A DNA stretch of 64,000 nucleotides, taken from assembly GCA_026929865.2 (NCBI GenBank), contig CM049403.1:6532001-6596000 (forward strand), given 5' to 3'. Shown here in pieces: positions 16,731-29,417 of the stretch (position 1 is its first letter; every line of letters starts with the position of its first letter). Made by a program: the position numbers and the translations under genes. The DNA comes from Hyperoplus lanceolatus (taxonomy: Eukaryota; Chordata; Actinopteri; Uranoscopiformes; Ammodytidae). Below the pieces are notes generated by a model, which was not told the DNA's origin, searched no databases, and saw only the letters and a program-made list of their open reading frames with translations.

Positions 16731-19018
16731 ATGGCGTGTAAAAGAGGAGCGCTCATCGTGCTGGAGGGGGTGGACAAAGCCGGGAAGACCACCCAGTGTA
16801 AGAAGCTGGTCCAGGCGCTGCAGCAGAGCGGCCGCCCCGCCGAGATGATGAGGTTCCCCGGTGAGGCGTCCTATCGTTGGTCACTATATATTTGTTACTT
16901 AGCATGCTAGTGCTTTAGGTGCAGTGTAAGTGTGTCATTAATATAACGTGCCGTGGTGTGTGTGGGGGGTTTCTTGGGCTGCAGACAGGACCACCACTAT
17001 CGGACAGCTGATCAGCACTTACCTGGAGAAGAAGAGTGAGTTGGAGGACCACACGGTGCATCTGCTGTTCTCCGCAAACCGCTGGGAGCTGGTGTAAGGC
17101 CCTTTTCTTTACTGTGTACACATACTTTATTCCTCACGGCAGACATGTTGACACGTCATAGCAGGAAAAACCCAGCTGTTTGCATAAGGTTACTAATGAT
17201 AGTTTCTGGTATTATACTGACTGGACACAATTTTAAACGCAGCATTTTTTCATTCATGAGCAGAAGCCAAAGATCTTAGACTTTTTTCTGTTTAAACAAA
17301 GGCTTATTTCTCTCAAATTCTGCTCACAAATTTGTTTAAAAATGTGTATTAGTGAGCACTTCTACTTTGTTGAGATAATCCATCCACCAAACAGGTGTGG
17401 CATTATATCAAGGTGCTGATTAGATTAGAATGATTATTGCACAGGTCTGCCTTAGGCTGGTCATCCAATTTATTCTAGTTTCAGTAACATTAGCTAAAAA
17501 CTCAAGCTTGTTTTAAATGAAGTTATTCATACTATTTACAAGATAAAACTTATTTTTGAATACAAGTCTTCAGTAGGAGACAGTGGGCTTAGACAAGTTA
17601 GGGAAGTCAGTAAAGGTGGAGTCACCGATTCTGGAGAATGCTTGTGATCGAATCAATTTGTCAAATCAGTAAATATCGTCTCGCGATCCACTACCTGTCC
17701 ATACTACTGTGCACTGAAAAAAAATCTTGTGTTAATACACAGCCTAGGCTCTATAAACTGGTACGTAAACAAAGGGGGCCCATCATGGCTAGGAACTTGC
17801 CTGTTTACAGAGCCTAGGTTGTGTAGTGGATCATGAGGACATAGTCACTGATTTTGTTAGCATTAGCATGTTTCCTCTAGCTTGTATATATTATGGCTGA
17901 CATTTTCGAACTGTGCATTATGAAATCTTACCACAGACCATTGATGAAGAAGAAGCTAGACCAAGGCATCACTCTGATTGTAGATAGGTACGCCTTCTCT
18001 GGAGTGGCTTTCACCAGTGCTAAGCCGGTGAGTCTTATTTCTCAGCCTTTTCAAGCTCGGCATCCATCAGACAGTCTTATGTTGTTGGAGGAGGGGAGTG
18101 TTTGACATGTAGCCATCCCTCCCAGGGTTTCTGTCTGGACTGGTGCATGAAACCCGACGTGGGCCTTCCAAAGCCGGACCTGGTCATGTTCCTCCAGCTG
18201 AGTCCGTCTGAGGCGGCTCTCAGAGGTCAGTTTGGAGAGGAGAGATATGAGACCAGCGTCTTCCAGAGAGCAGTACAACAGAAGTTTGAACATCTGATGA
18301 AGGATCCCTCGGTCAACTGGCAGGTAAATGGAAAACTGTAGATTTCTTCTCAGGTGTCATTTTAAAAGGGGGAGTAAGCGCTTATGGAGAATGCTTGTTC
18401 GTCATAGTCAGTGAATAGGTCAATGATCCGCTAACTGACCGTACAGTGGGTGAGCTGGGAAAAGATCTGGTGAAAACAGACGAGGCTCTGTGAACAGGTA
18501 CATTAACCAAGTGGCTCGGGCCGACCCTCCATTGCTAGCAACAATGCTATCTATATAGGCTAAGATACTGATCAGCTTATACTTTGGTGTTAAGTATTTG
18601 GCTTCAAAGCTTATTTATATATTTACAGGCTTAGTGTCACACCTGCTACAGTACTAATTAAAAACACATGCTACCTGTATTTTCATAGTAATAAATCTTG
18701 GCCTTAGCGTTTACAGAGCCTTGGCTGTGTATTCAAACAAGGTTTTTTTCCCCCTGGCTCACACAGTACGGACAGATTGTGAGGAGATATTCACTGATTT
18801 CAACAGTGATTTTGACAACAAGCCTTCTCCAGCATTGCTGACTCCACCTTTTAGTGAATAATAACCCACTTCTAATTCTAATATCAATTGTTTTGTTCTA
18901 GGTAATTGACGCTTGTAATAGTGTTGAGGACGTGCACAAAGACATCACCACCTGCAGCCTGAATGCCATCAACACAGCTCAGAACCTGCCACTTGGAGAG
19001 CTATGGAAGTCTGAGTGA
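16731..19018 (+). CDS. dtymk: Thymidylate kinase (5 exons, complete)
   Basis: dTMP kinase phosphorylates dTMP to dTDP with ATP, the step before dTTP. Coding exons: 16731-16860, 16985-17093, 17937-18027, 18126-18323, 18902-19018. They total 645 nt (214 aa; human 212). The P-loop is EGVDKAGKTTQ (residues 12-22). The DRYAFSGVAFT segment begins at D96. Dimer/substrate segments include FSANRWE and GLPKPDLV. The protein ends PLGELWKSE. The ATG at 16731 is chosen because it starts the conserved MAxxRGALIVLEG block. Introns 2 and 4 carry copies of an inverted-repeat element with ends like AGGTGGAGTCAGCGATTCT. The gene converges on atg4b, with 775 bases between the two stop codons. Confidence 0.95.
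17612..17863. repeat. GTGGAGTCAGCG inverted-repeat element, copy B (dtymk intron 2)
   Basis: Starts AAAGGTGGAGTCACCGATTC, contains CACTACCTGTCCATACTAC and ACACAGCCTAGGCTCTATAA. The right terminus is lost. Confidence 0.6.
18366..18852. repeat. GTGGAGTCAGCG inverted-repeat element, copy C (dtymk intron 4)
   Basis: Left end AAAAGGGGGAGTAAGCGCTT; right end CAGCATTGCTGACTCCACCTT. The middle shares GTTTACAGAGCC and GTGAGGAGATATTCACTG with the other copies. At 487 bp it is longer than the others because of extra internal sequence. Confidence 0.55.
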
Positions 19019-19244
19019 AGCTGCTGTTTGGAGACCAAGACAAGCTCTTTGTATAGTAACTAAAGGACTCTTGTACACTTTTAAAGCCATTTTTAACTTG
19101 TCATTGCTTTATTGAATGCGGAAGAGAAATGCTTTGACATACAATTTCATACAATTGCCCATTGTCAAATATCAGATCTGATTTATTTTTTAATCCTCTT
19201 TACATGTAATTTTTTTCCTCACCGCTCTATATAGCGTGTTGATT

Positions 19245-19265
19245 AATAAATAATCTTCAAATAAA
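19245..19265 (+). promoter_or_regulatory. dtymk poly(A) signals (two AATAAA)
   Basis: AATAAA occurs at 19245-19250 and again at 19260-19265, about 230 bases after the stop codon. On the opposite strand, candidate atg4b signals at 19182-19187 and 19108-19113 lie inside the dtymk 3' UTR. Confidence 0.5.
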
Positions 19266-19793
19266 GAAGTGTATATGATTTGGACTTGGCAAGGATACTT
19301 TGCATGAACAATTAATAAAAATTGTCTGTAGAATTGACTTAATTTGGTTTCATTACAGGCTGTTACAGACTTATCAGTGACAAACTGCGGAAGCCACGGG
19401 CATCATAAACCATTGTTCTTTTACAACATAAAACTGTTATGGCAATTTAACTTATGGAGTCAGGGAAAGGCACCATATCACTTCAGAATAAACATTTAAA
19501 GTGTTAAGACTCAAATGGAAACGCATGTATGTGAAGATGTGCATACAGAATAGATCCTGAGCTGCTGCTACGGCTTCCACCAGGGCAGTCTCAATGTTGG
19601 ATACAGAGAGCATTCAGTGGCTGTTGAGAGAAAACGCTGTGTGACACACACTGACTACACCATTGGAGCTGGACTGGCTCAAGAGCTCTCCAGTTTTAAA
19701 GTTCATCCCCTCCGGCTTCCCTTCTGATACAGAGAAGAGGACAGATTCTCTGTGCCCACTGTGGAGAACAGTGAATCATTGTTCATAGATCCC

Positions 19794-22700
19794 TCACAGG
19801 GAAAGGATCTCAAACTCTTCATCCTCCGAGTCAAAGAAGCGCTCCAACCTGTCCGAGTCTGAGAAATCTGGGAAGTAAGTGTCAACGCAGAGGAAAAAGT
19901 GAAAAAAGCATTAAAATTCATGAATGAATTTTTCGAAATCTATTTCTCGAAAGAATCTGCAATTCATTTACCAGGAGTAAGGTTGAGGGCGTCCATGCTG
20001 ACCATGTGGGAGGGCTGACTGTCTACCAGCTCGAACATGGGCAGGCCCCCTCTCTTGCAGGACAGCTAGAGGAGTAATGCAGTAAAGTGATGCTTTATTA
20101 AACAGCTACACACCAGTCCAGAGAGCAACAAAAGAGCAGTGTTCTGGGAGACGTACCCTTCTTATGCGCATACACCAGTCATCAAACTCGTCCTCTGTTC
20201 TGCAGAAGAAACCCTGGTTGACACCAGAACATCTGAGTTACTGGAATGGGTTTAGCTTTCAGCCTGCTTACATTCACATTTAGTTTGAGATACATGTAGC
20301 CGCCAATAACATAATTTGTCAGTTTTTACTATAATACATAAATGGAGTAACTTGCCATTAACGTAATTACTTTTTGCCCATAATGTAATAAGTTCTTACA
20401 TTATTGTCTGGTTGCAATATTTAGGGTGAGTGTGATTTTTTTATAGCCAATTAAAAAAACAGCGATAAGTATATTATTGCACTCTGGCTCCAGTTATTAC
20501 ATTTTGAAATAAAATTTAAAATGTATTAAACTATTGGTTGTTATTATGTTATTGGCTGCAACAAAACAAAAGCTCTGTTCTATACCAAAAAAAAGAAAGG
20601 GAAAACCTCTCCCTGGCATCCTTACCGCTGCAATAGATGGGTCCAGTTCACAGATGTGCATGCGACAGGGTGGGTGCTGACAATGGTACGTGTCATCAGG
20701 CACTTGGCCATCTTCACATGGCTCCACTGCAGGCTGAGTGGTGTGTGGGTCTAAATAGATGAGTTCCTCTCCTGAAACAGACACAAGCATGTTTAGAATT
20801 AGAATGCTGTCTCTGCTGTGGGTAGATTAATATGGTGAGCATGAGCATGTTTATTTCACAAACTCGAAAGACTAGACATACCGACATAACCAATGAAGTA
20901 ATGGGCACTGTTGGGTTTTCCCCCAATAACACCCAGGGACTGAGGCAGCATGAAGCATTGCTGTGAAAAAGAGACAAGAGGGTTTATCTCACCCCAGCTG
21001 TAACTGTCTCAGTGGTTATACAGGTACCTGTTTTAATACAATATAAAGCCAATATCTCCAACAGCAAGCACACCAGAAAGCCATTAGTTAGGTTGACATA
21101 AAACCAGGTAACTTGTGAATTCCAGAATATAAACCTTCAGTATTTTATTTTCAAATGTAGGATACATATCCTCAAAGCACAGCTGTAGCACCATTAAACT
21201 GTCATGTATGTTGATGCTGATTTTATTGTATATAACACTTTTATTAAAGTAATGTTACTATTATGAGACAGCCGTCAGCACAGACTCATTTGAAGGCTGC
21301 GCTGCATCAACACACAAAAACAATGCTACTTTGACAACACTTAATGAGAACTCAATTTATTTAAAAAAAAAATTATTCTAATTACTATTCTTATAATATA
21401 CAGTCTTTAAAAAAACATCAAATTATGTGTTTGTTTGTTTGTTTGTTTGTTTGTTAGGAATGACTGGAATGCAGATGGAGAAAGTGGCCTTGTTTCACAT
21501 AAAAGTTAGTTCACTGTTAAGTATTGAATACGAGTCATTCAAATGTTAAACCAAAAATTCAGTTTTTTCTATGTATAAATCAAGTTTCCAGTAATAATCT
21601 ATAAAAAAAAAACTTCCAACATTGAGAAATTAAATGTTATTTTATCTACACACAATTGGGAATTCGTGCTCCGAAGTACCTTACCTTGAGTGTTTCAATG
21701 TAGGCCTCGTTGATGTCACTGAGCCCCAGTCTGAGTGGGATGAGCAGGACCAGAGGCTTCCATAGAGCCGTCTCCTCCTCCGCCATAGCACACGCCCCCT
21801 CCATGCAGCCGTTCAGCTCCGCCCCTCCCTCTGCCCCACCACAGGCTCCTTCAACGTCCAGCCACGGCATACACAGACGCTCTGAAGGCACAGATATCAA
21901 CACAACATTAATGACAAAGTCTTTATGCAGAAAGAAAGACAACCTCTTCATACCTTAGAGTCACTCAGCTACTTTATATTAATTCCAAACATCATCCATC
22001 TAAAAAAGGAAACTTTCAACTTAAAAGACCTTTGAAATCTCTTGTGTATATTTGCACATGTACAAGGACCAAAATACTGTTATTGGATAAACCTGTTTTT
22101 CTGTGATAAAGGGGGAAATTTGCTGTAGTGCCCATTCTGAAAAAAATATTCCAGTTTAGCCGAAAGTACAAGAACAAGGGTGACATTTAAGCTGCATATG
22201 CTAATGATTGAGAAGAGCAAAACACTCAACAGAAAAGTTCACTCACTGATCTCCTCGATCACCACGGTGTTGTCCATCGCCACGTGTACAACTAGTCTGC
22301 TCCATGTATCAAACACTGCCAGCTTCCTGAAAGCAAGACAGCTCATTGAAGCACGTCATACTTTTCAATGTTACCATGTTAGAAAAGACATTTCTTTAAA
22401 ATGAAACCTCCTCTTGTCTTTTTTGTTCATTGTTTGACAGGGATGGATGAATACATGGTGAGTGGATAAGAAAGACATCATTGTGTAGAGGACAAAAATG
22501 CACTTTCTAAGTGTAAGACGATACACCCATTCCAGCTATAAAAAAAACAGCAATTTTGAAGCACCAGCAGTGGAAAAGAAAAGAGCAAGCAAATAAACAA
22601 ACACTGAATGTAAAAATGAATGCTGTTTACCAGAAGACTGTACCCGTGTCAACTTTTAATCTTTAACTTGTTAAGATAAAAAAGGAATTATTTAAGCCAC

Positions 22701-25028
22701 TTGTTCCTCCAGCTTCTCAAACAAAAGGATTTGTAATTTTAATATCCATGTAAATTAAATCTCTTTGGGTGTTGGACTTCAACTTGACCTAAACAAGCCA
22801 TTTGAAGATTTCACCATAGGCTCTGGGGAGCTTGTGAACACTACTTACTTAAGAACCTGGGCGACTGTGTTTGGTCCGTACCACTGGCCTATAGGCTTTC
22901 CCTCTCCAACTCCCATTTGGGCTGCGGCATTTAAGGACAAAAAAAAGGAAATTATTTTATGGAAACTCTTTTAGAAGTGTCTGAGTGAGTCCGTTATGCT
23001 CCATATAATTAGAAGGGTCTGACACTGACTACTTACCGATTTGATGGAGGGAATAATAGCTGTCTTTTTTGTCTATGAAGGCGTTGAGAATACTGATGTA
23101 CTCTTCTCTTTGTTTCTGACCTCTGGCCCATCTCCAGTCTGAGAACAACAAGTCACTTATCAAGCCTGATTAAAAGGAGCTCTGTCCGGTACAGTCAGTG
23201 CCACACAGTGACAACATCTGGTATTATATCTTTATCCATCGACAATCGAGGGAGCAATCTGTTTGTTTGATTACATATTGTTTTGAAGGAAGTATCTTAC
23301 CTCTGCCTAAATGTCTACACATCAAGGCCTCGCCCAGGATCATCTGTCCACACCGTAACATACATCCCCATCCGGTATCTGACGTTGGTCCTGTTCCACC
23401 TGTAATACATTGAAGGTTCATCATGTGTGAGATCCCCTTTTTTAGGTCGATATAATATTTAAAAGATTGAGTAAACAGTAAACACACACTTCTTCACTTA
23501 CCGATAGGCGGGAAGTTTTTTCTGTATGTGAACCATAGTCTTGAAGTGACATCTGATAAAATATCATCTTTCTCTACACGAAGACCAGAAATCAGCATAT
23601 TACAATACAGTCATAGGGGAAAGCATATACTTTAATACGATTCTTTAATATGTGCTGTAGAATCCCACTGTACCTGTGAGGGCATTGTATTCTTTCCCCA
23701 AGATCCACACAGGCTCTGAGGTCTCTGGAAAATCTTCAAACTCTCCAAAGCGAAGTGTGTCGTATGTCAAGGTAGCTGCAAAAAGAGGACCAATGTGGTC
23801 AACTGTAGGTGTGTGGGAAATGACAGGGGGACAGCCTGGTTGTGTTGTTGAACAGTAACCACTGGTTGCAGAGTATCTATTAGTTGCTTCAGTTGAATTC
23901 CAGTAACTTCCTGCAGGGATGTTCTATATACAGCCATCATTAAAGAGTAACATAGGCTTTTAAATCTTTGATCCTGTATTAACCTGGGTCCTATTTAATA
24001 TGCATGGGAGCAAGTCAATCTCCCTTTGAGATGAAAAACGGTTTACACTTGACGGGTTAATTGATAAGGAAGGCAGTGCCCCTTTAATAATGGACAATAA
24101 CATTGACGGCATCTCACATGACATAAAAAAAAAAGATCGAACAATTATATTTGTGCTACAGTGCCAGCCTTGGCTCAAAGTTAGGTGCTTAGGCACGACG
24201 GTAATGGACACCATTAAAGGATATACTTCCTCTTAAGAAAGAAAGTGCTGCCTAGTGATATACACCAGAGCCTGTTTTCACGCTTTAGATATAAACTTTT
24301 AAAACTTTTTTTTAAATGGTTTCAAGCCAACACATCACGCTGTCCATGTAATTAACAGCACAAAGGAAAAGTTGACAAGCTAACTCACTGCCTGTCAGTA
24401 AGCTAGCTCGGATACAGGAACTGAGATTGACAGGTTTATAGCTAAATAAATAAGGGTTGTATTTTGCAGTCAAAAGTTAATGAAACACATTTGGTTGTCA
24501 ACTTGTTGCCTTCCGAGTGCTTTTACTAACTACATTCCTCTCTAACCTCTCTTATAGCTGATAGCGTTGCCGATGCTAACAGTACTGTAGCCCAAACAGT
24601 GATGTGGATGGTGACAGTGCATCGACTCAGATGTGCATCTTGGGCGTAACATAAACGTTAGCATAAACTGTCGTCCCGAGCAAAAATGGCAGGTTATGGA
24701 GAATTGTGTAAAACAACAGCATCTGCCATTAAGACGGATGACACCTGGGCTCCGTATAGGAAGTTATGAATATGTACGATGAGCTGTCAACGCATATTTA
24801 GCAACAGTAGGCTAGCGTTAGTTAGCAGTTAGCTTTAGTCATCACTTTAGCAGGCTAACGTCACCGAGGCTATAAAACAACATTACTTTGTGCTGGACAG
24901 GCAGCCGAAGTTAGCAATCCTGACACGAGAGAGCAGAAGATTTGGCGATAATGATGAGACTGGAATAGCTTGCTAGGAGAAAGAAAAGCTGTCTTTTTTA
25001 CTAGGAAATCTTGCTTACCTGCATCCAT
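19794..25028 (-). CDS. atg4b: Autophagy cysteine protease ATG4B (13 exons, complete)
   Basis: Cleaves the C-termini of pro-LC3/GABARAP and delipidates them during autophagy; cytosolic. Coding exons, 5' to 3' on the minus strand: 25028-25019, 23775-23674, 23573-23502, 23399-23301, 23138-23037, 22921-22849, 22326-22247, 21881-21685, 20960-20882, 20771-20626, 20213-20157, 20065-19972, 19867-19794. They total 1185 nt (394 aa; human 393). Catalytic triad: C74 in TGWGCMLRCGQ, and D279 and H281 in LDPHTTQ. The N-terminal LIR-like TYDTL and C-terminal LIR FEIL (EDEEFEILSL) are both kept. The region before ETALWKPLVLL is glycine/alanine-rich and variable, as in other ATG4Bs. Exon 1 codes only ATG GAT GCA G, as in mammals. 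Confidence 0.95.
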
Positions 25029-25083
25029 CCCGACGGTCTTCACCCTATCTTGTTTGTTGTTCTCTGGACTCTGAACAGCTGGA

Positions 25084-25185
25084 CCAATGAGAAGAGAGTC
25101 CTGCTGCGGAATGCGGAGAGAGGCGGGACATCTCACAAGATGTCCAATGACGTTTGAGAAGGGGGGTTACTTTGCCCTAACCAAT
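25084..25185 (-). promoter_or_regulatory. Putative atg4b promoter with three CCAAT boxes
   Basis: Three CCAAT motifs lie at 25084-25088, 25144-25148 and 25181-25185, 55 to 160 bases upstream of the atg4b start codon. TGACGT, a CRE half-site, overlaps the second (25148-25153). Clustered CCAAT boxes at this spacing are typical NF-Y promoters of housekeeping genes. Motifs are seen; use is inferred. Confidence 0.45.
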
Positions 25186-27374
25186 CAGTAGCTGCTGACG
25201 TTTCCGTCCCGTTGAAAACAACTTCGTACACTCAGTCTATAAGAAAGTCAAAATACCTATATTGTAGTTAGACGAGGGGGGAAGCCTTAGAATGAAAAAA
25301 TTGTCTGGACAGCAGTGGGTGTCTTTTGAATTTGAAACTGGCAATGACATGAGATCCAATGGCAATGGTATGGCATGAAAACACTACTGAAAACCTAAGC
25401 AATCTGCTCTTGTGAAGAAGGTGAGCATATCCCATCTCTACTTATTTTGTCTTGAAAAACCCCCAACTCATTCAAATTCTTCTCATCTCATGTAGTCCAG
25501 TCTGGGTCTAGTGATGTTCACTCAACCACTAAGTGGTAACATAAGAACATCAATGTATTTATCATCTATTATTCTGGGCAGTGTGTAAAATATACTGAAT
25601 AACACCAAGATGTAGCTGACCTTAGAAGTAAACACATGTGTCTAACATCATGGTGTTGGTTCAATAAATCTGGACTGAACAAAGACTTTGCCTGACACAA
25701 TTATCCTGTTAGAGGTTTTGACCAAGCAACAGTCGGAATTTCTCTCAGTTTTGTTCTATTGCGTCAGTTTCAAAACCTCAAAACTGTCAATCATCAACTG
25801 CCAAAGCCTTGGCTTGAGCTGAAAATCAAATAAAACATGCAGCTGAAACAAATAACTACTGTATGTTCAGCAAATGCTTGCAATAAAGTTCCCGTTCAAA
25901 AATAATTATTATCAAATCAAATTATGTGAGGTTGAGACAAAACACAAATACACACGTCAGACAGTGAATGTTTTGGACATCAGCGTTTGAATTCGGTGCC
26001 AATCCCTTTTAAATCCCTCGCTCCCAAGCATCATTTACTGTAAAGCCTGCCAAAAATGTGTTTAATGATATGTGGTCCTTCAGATTGTGGAGCACTGGAA
26101 TGATCATAGTTTCAAGTGCAGTAAGGCTACGGCTGAGGCCACATTGAAATAAAGAAGTGAGGAGTTGATAGGATATGACATCTATCTACTTCTACGAAAA
26201 ACAAAGACAAAAAGGCTTTCATCTTTTCTATTAAAGAGGCTGTAGAACGGCTTCAACTTTTACATCTGTTGTTTGGTCGATGGGATGTGAATAATAGTTA
26301 CTTGACACATAAATCTAACTCCACAAAGTTGTGGTAATGCCCAGAAACATCTGTTGGAGATTGCTTTCACTCAGTTTTTATATGTATCAGTGTGCAAAAC
26401 GTTTAAAGCAAAGGTAGAGAGATGGATACTATATAGTACATTTTGAAATGTTAAAGTAACACTTAAATAGTTCAATTTAACACCATTTCCATGTGAATTG
26501 TGATCTCTTTCAACAGTGTTCAAATTTGAGAGTTAAATTAACTCTTAATAGAGTTGAAAAAACAAGATTCGGGTTGGTTTTAATTGGAGAAGGAGAGGAC
26601 AGGTCTTCATATTGAGTACTTTTTGCACCACTTCTTTTAAATACAGAAATGTTCACCAATACTTGGGGGATCTACTACCACTGTTATTGTAATAACTCAG
26701 AAAGAGCTCATGCACTTTGACACTGCATATTTCACACTGGGGAATTTACTGTGTACTTGGTGTCAAAATGTGAAACGATTTGATTGATGACTTTGACCTT
26801 TGACCTATTCATCAATAAACCCCCTCCCCCACTTCCGGCTGTTCCGGTATACACACAACCTATCCCTGTGTTCCAATACCCATACTTACCTACCATTTAG
26901 TATGCCAGAAAAAGATTTAGGATGTCCCAATACATGCACGTCAATTGTAGTATGCTGAAAATACATAAATGCCCCACTAACTCCAATAGCATTTTGGATT
27001 ATTTGCCTTTATTCTTGACATAACGAAAACAAATCTTCCTTACCTGATAGTTTTTCTCTCCTGTGGCCCTAAAACTCCTCTGTACTCTGTCAACTCATTT
27101 GTCAATGGCTTATGAAAAAGTTACGCCTCGTCCACAAGACGTACCCGATGATGCCCTTTATTATCAAGGCACCATGCAGTGTGAAAAAGACTAATGTCTA
27201 AAATGTTAGACAATGAGATGGTGAAAAAAGCCTCTGCACGTTGTTATAAATGTCAACAATAGGCCGTGTTTCAGCCCAAGATTTGACTGATAGACAAGCT
27301 GTGGAGCTTTGGAGATTTCAGAGGAGGGGTGGTGTGAGTGATCAGACAGAGATGAATTTTGAATTTTCACCAAT
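25186..27374. other. Intergenic region upstream of atg4b
   Basis: AT-rich unique-looking sequence with no recognised gene. At about 26870-27000 there is a repeat-like stretch beginning GTGTTCCAATACCCATACTT, which resembles fish short DNA transposons. Confidence 0.4.
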
Positions 27375-28180
27375 AGAATTGTATCATGTAACCTTCAGCT
27401 CTCATTGGATCGGTTTGCAGCCGAGTGTGAAGCGGTTGGGATGAGGATCAGTACCTCTAAATCTGAGGCCATGGTGCTCAGCAGGAAACCGATGGATTGT
27501 CTACTACAGGTAGGGAATGAGTCCTTACCCCAAGTGAAGGAGTTTAAGTACCTCGGGGTCTTGTTTGCGAGTGAGGGAACAATGGAGCGTGAGATTGGCC
27601 GTAGAATCGGAGCAGCAGGGGCGGTTTTGCACTCGCTTTACCGCACTGTTGTGACGAAAAGAGAGCTGAGTCGTAAGGCAAAGCTTTCGATCTACCGGGC
27701 GATCTTTGTTCCTACCCTCACCTATGGTCATGAAGGCTGGGTAATGACCGAAAGAACGAGATCGCGGGTACAAGCGGCCGAAATGGGCTTTCTCAGGAGA
27801 GTGGCTGGCGTCTCCCTTAGAGATAGGGTGAGAAGCTCAGTCATTCGTGAGGAACTCGGGGCAGAGCCGCTACTCCTTTGCGTTGAAAGGAGCCAGTTGA
27901 GGTGGTTCGGGCATCTGGTAAGGATGCCCCCAGGGCGCCTCCCTAGGGAGGTGTTCCAGGAGCGTCCAGCTGGAAGGAGGCCTCGGGGAAGACCCAGGAC
28001 TAGGTGGAGAGATTATATCTCCACACTGGCCTGGGAACGCCTCGGGATCCCCCAGTCAGAGCTGGTTGATGTGGCCCGGGAAAGAGAAGTTTGGGGTTCC
28101 CTGCTCAAGCTGCTGCCCCCGCGACCCGATTTCGGATAAGCGGTTGATGATGATGATGATGATGATGAGAATTGTATCAT
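27375..28180 (+). mobile_element. 5'-truncated RTE-type LINE with 13-bp target duplications
   Basis: Open frame from about 27405 to 28139 encodes 244 residues of the C-terminal part of a non-LTR reverse transcriptase. It includes STSKSEAMVLSRK, FKYLGVLF, RRIGAA, LTYGHEGWVMT and a basic tail WFGHLVRMPPGRLP...RPRTRWRDY. This is characteristic of RTE/Rex-like LINEs in fish. The stop is followed by a (GAT/ATG)n tail (28143-28167). The insert is flanked by identical 13-bp copies of AGAATTGTATCAT at 27375-27387 and 28168-28180, proving target-primed insertion with 5' truncation. The frame is uninterrupted, so the copy is fairly young, but it lacks the catalytic RT core and endonuclease and cannot be autonomous. 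Confidence 0.88.
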
Positions 28181-28320
28181 ATTTTGATACAAAGTATCTT
28201 CTCCAGCCAAACTGCCTTTATTCTTTCCCCTGAATACAGATATCTGGGTATTTAAAGAGGACCTATTATGCTTTTTCAACTTGTATGACCTATAAATGTT
28301 GTTATAATGATGTTTAGTCA

Positions 28321-29417
28321 TGTTTGACCTAGTCTCGCAAAGCCAGACCAAACTACAGCACGTAGTATGGTCTGGAAGCACTCTGTTTAGAGCCGTCTAT
28401 TCGGGTGGGGAAACCGGGGGAAACTGGGCTAGCCTGTTTGTATTTGTTTAAACCAATCACAATCATCTAGGGCGGGGCTAACCCCGGGAAGCAGCAGCGG
28501 TGTCCTGCAAAATAGTGCCGGGGGGGGACTTATTTTGATGGAACGTCTTCACGTCCAGAGACTGTCAGAGAAATGGCTAAACCCGCAAACGCCACACAAA
28601 AACTATTAAAGACAAAAGGAATATATATAGTGTGTTGCTTTCTAACCAGCATGTCAAGACACCATACATTTTAGCCCCCGAGGAGCTCACGGGATAACTT
28701 AACCGGAGTTAACTAGCCACGTAGTGTTATCTCTGGTAACATTATCATCGGTGGTTGAGAGGCAAGGCTACGGCGGTCGAGTAGAATTTTTAGCATTCGA
28801 GAACTTATGTCACCACCTCCTATCGCTGTAGTCAGAGCCGTAGTCCGTCTGTTTACAGGCAGAACAGGGTTTTGACGTTGTGAGCGCTACACCAACTGCA
28901 GCAAGTAGCCGTAAGAGTTGCTAGGTGATAGTGGAAGCCGTTGGAATCTTTCCCCGTCGCTAAAACACCGCTGCTTAGTCCCTAATTCACCAAAGAAAGG
29001 GAACGGGCGGATCTTAATCTAGCTGGTTATAAGGTCCGGTGCTCAATTCAAACCCCCACGCTTCATTTTCCAGAGTTTATGAGGGTATTTCTGCCCGGGG
29101 GTAGTTGTACAATGAAGTTGGACAGCTAGGCTAGGCTGTGTCCCGGACCACCGCCGCCAATATTATTAAGTATTGCCACACTTTATTTCTGTCTACAGTA
29201 ATGTGACTTCTCACACCCTGTGTGTGTGTGTGAGAGAGAGAGCGCTGCACGTAAGCACACGGGTTGACTGTGAGCGAATTGTTTCCGAATTTGAGGGGAA
29301 TCACAATAGGGTAAAGCCAGCAACCGGAAAAGGAGGGGGCTGCGTCAGGGCTGCGTAGCTTGCCGCCGCAAGCGAATAGACGCTGGCGGAAGTGGTCATG
29401 CCAGACTATGTTTGACC
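28321..29417. mobile_element. Non-autonomous TIR transposon, 9-bp target duplications
   Basis: The element spans 28330-29408 and is flanked by TGTTTGACC on both sides (28321-28329 and 29409-29417). Ends are imperfect inverted repeats: left TAGTCTCGCAAAGCC, right (reverse complement) TAGTCTGGCATGACC. A subterminal inverted pair (GTCTATTCGG near 28400 versus GCGAATAGAC near 29375) and a hairpin (CCAGACC...GGTCTGG near 28350) support a single element. No transposase was found. Nine-bp duplications are typical of MuDR/MULE-type transposases, so that class is inferred. Confidence 0.65.
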
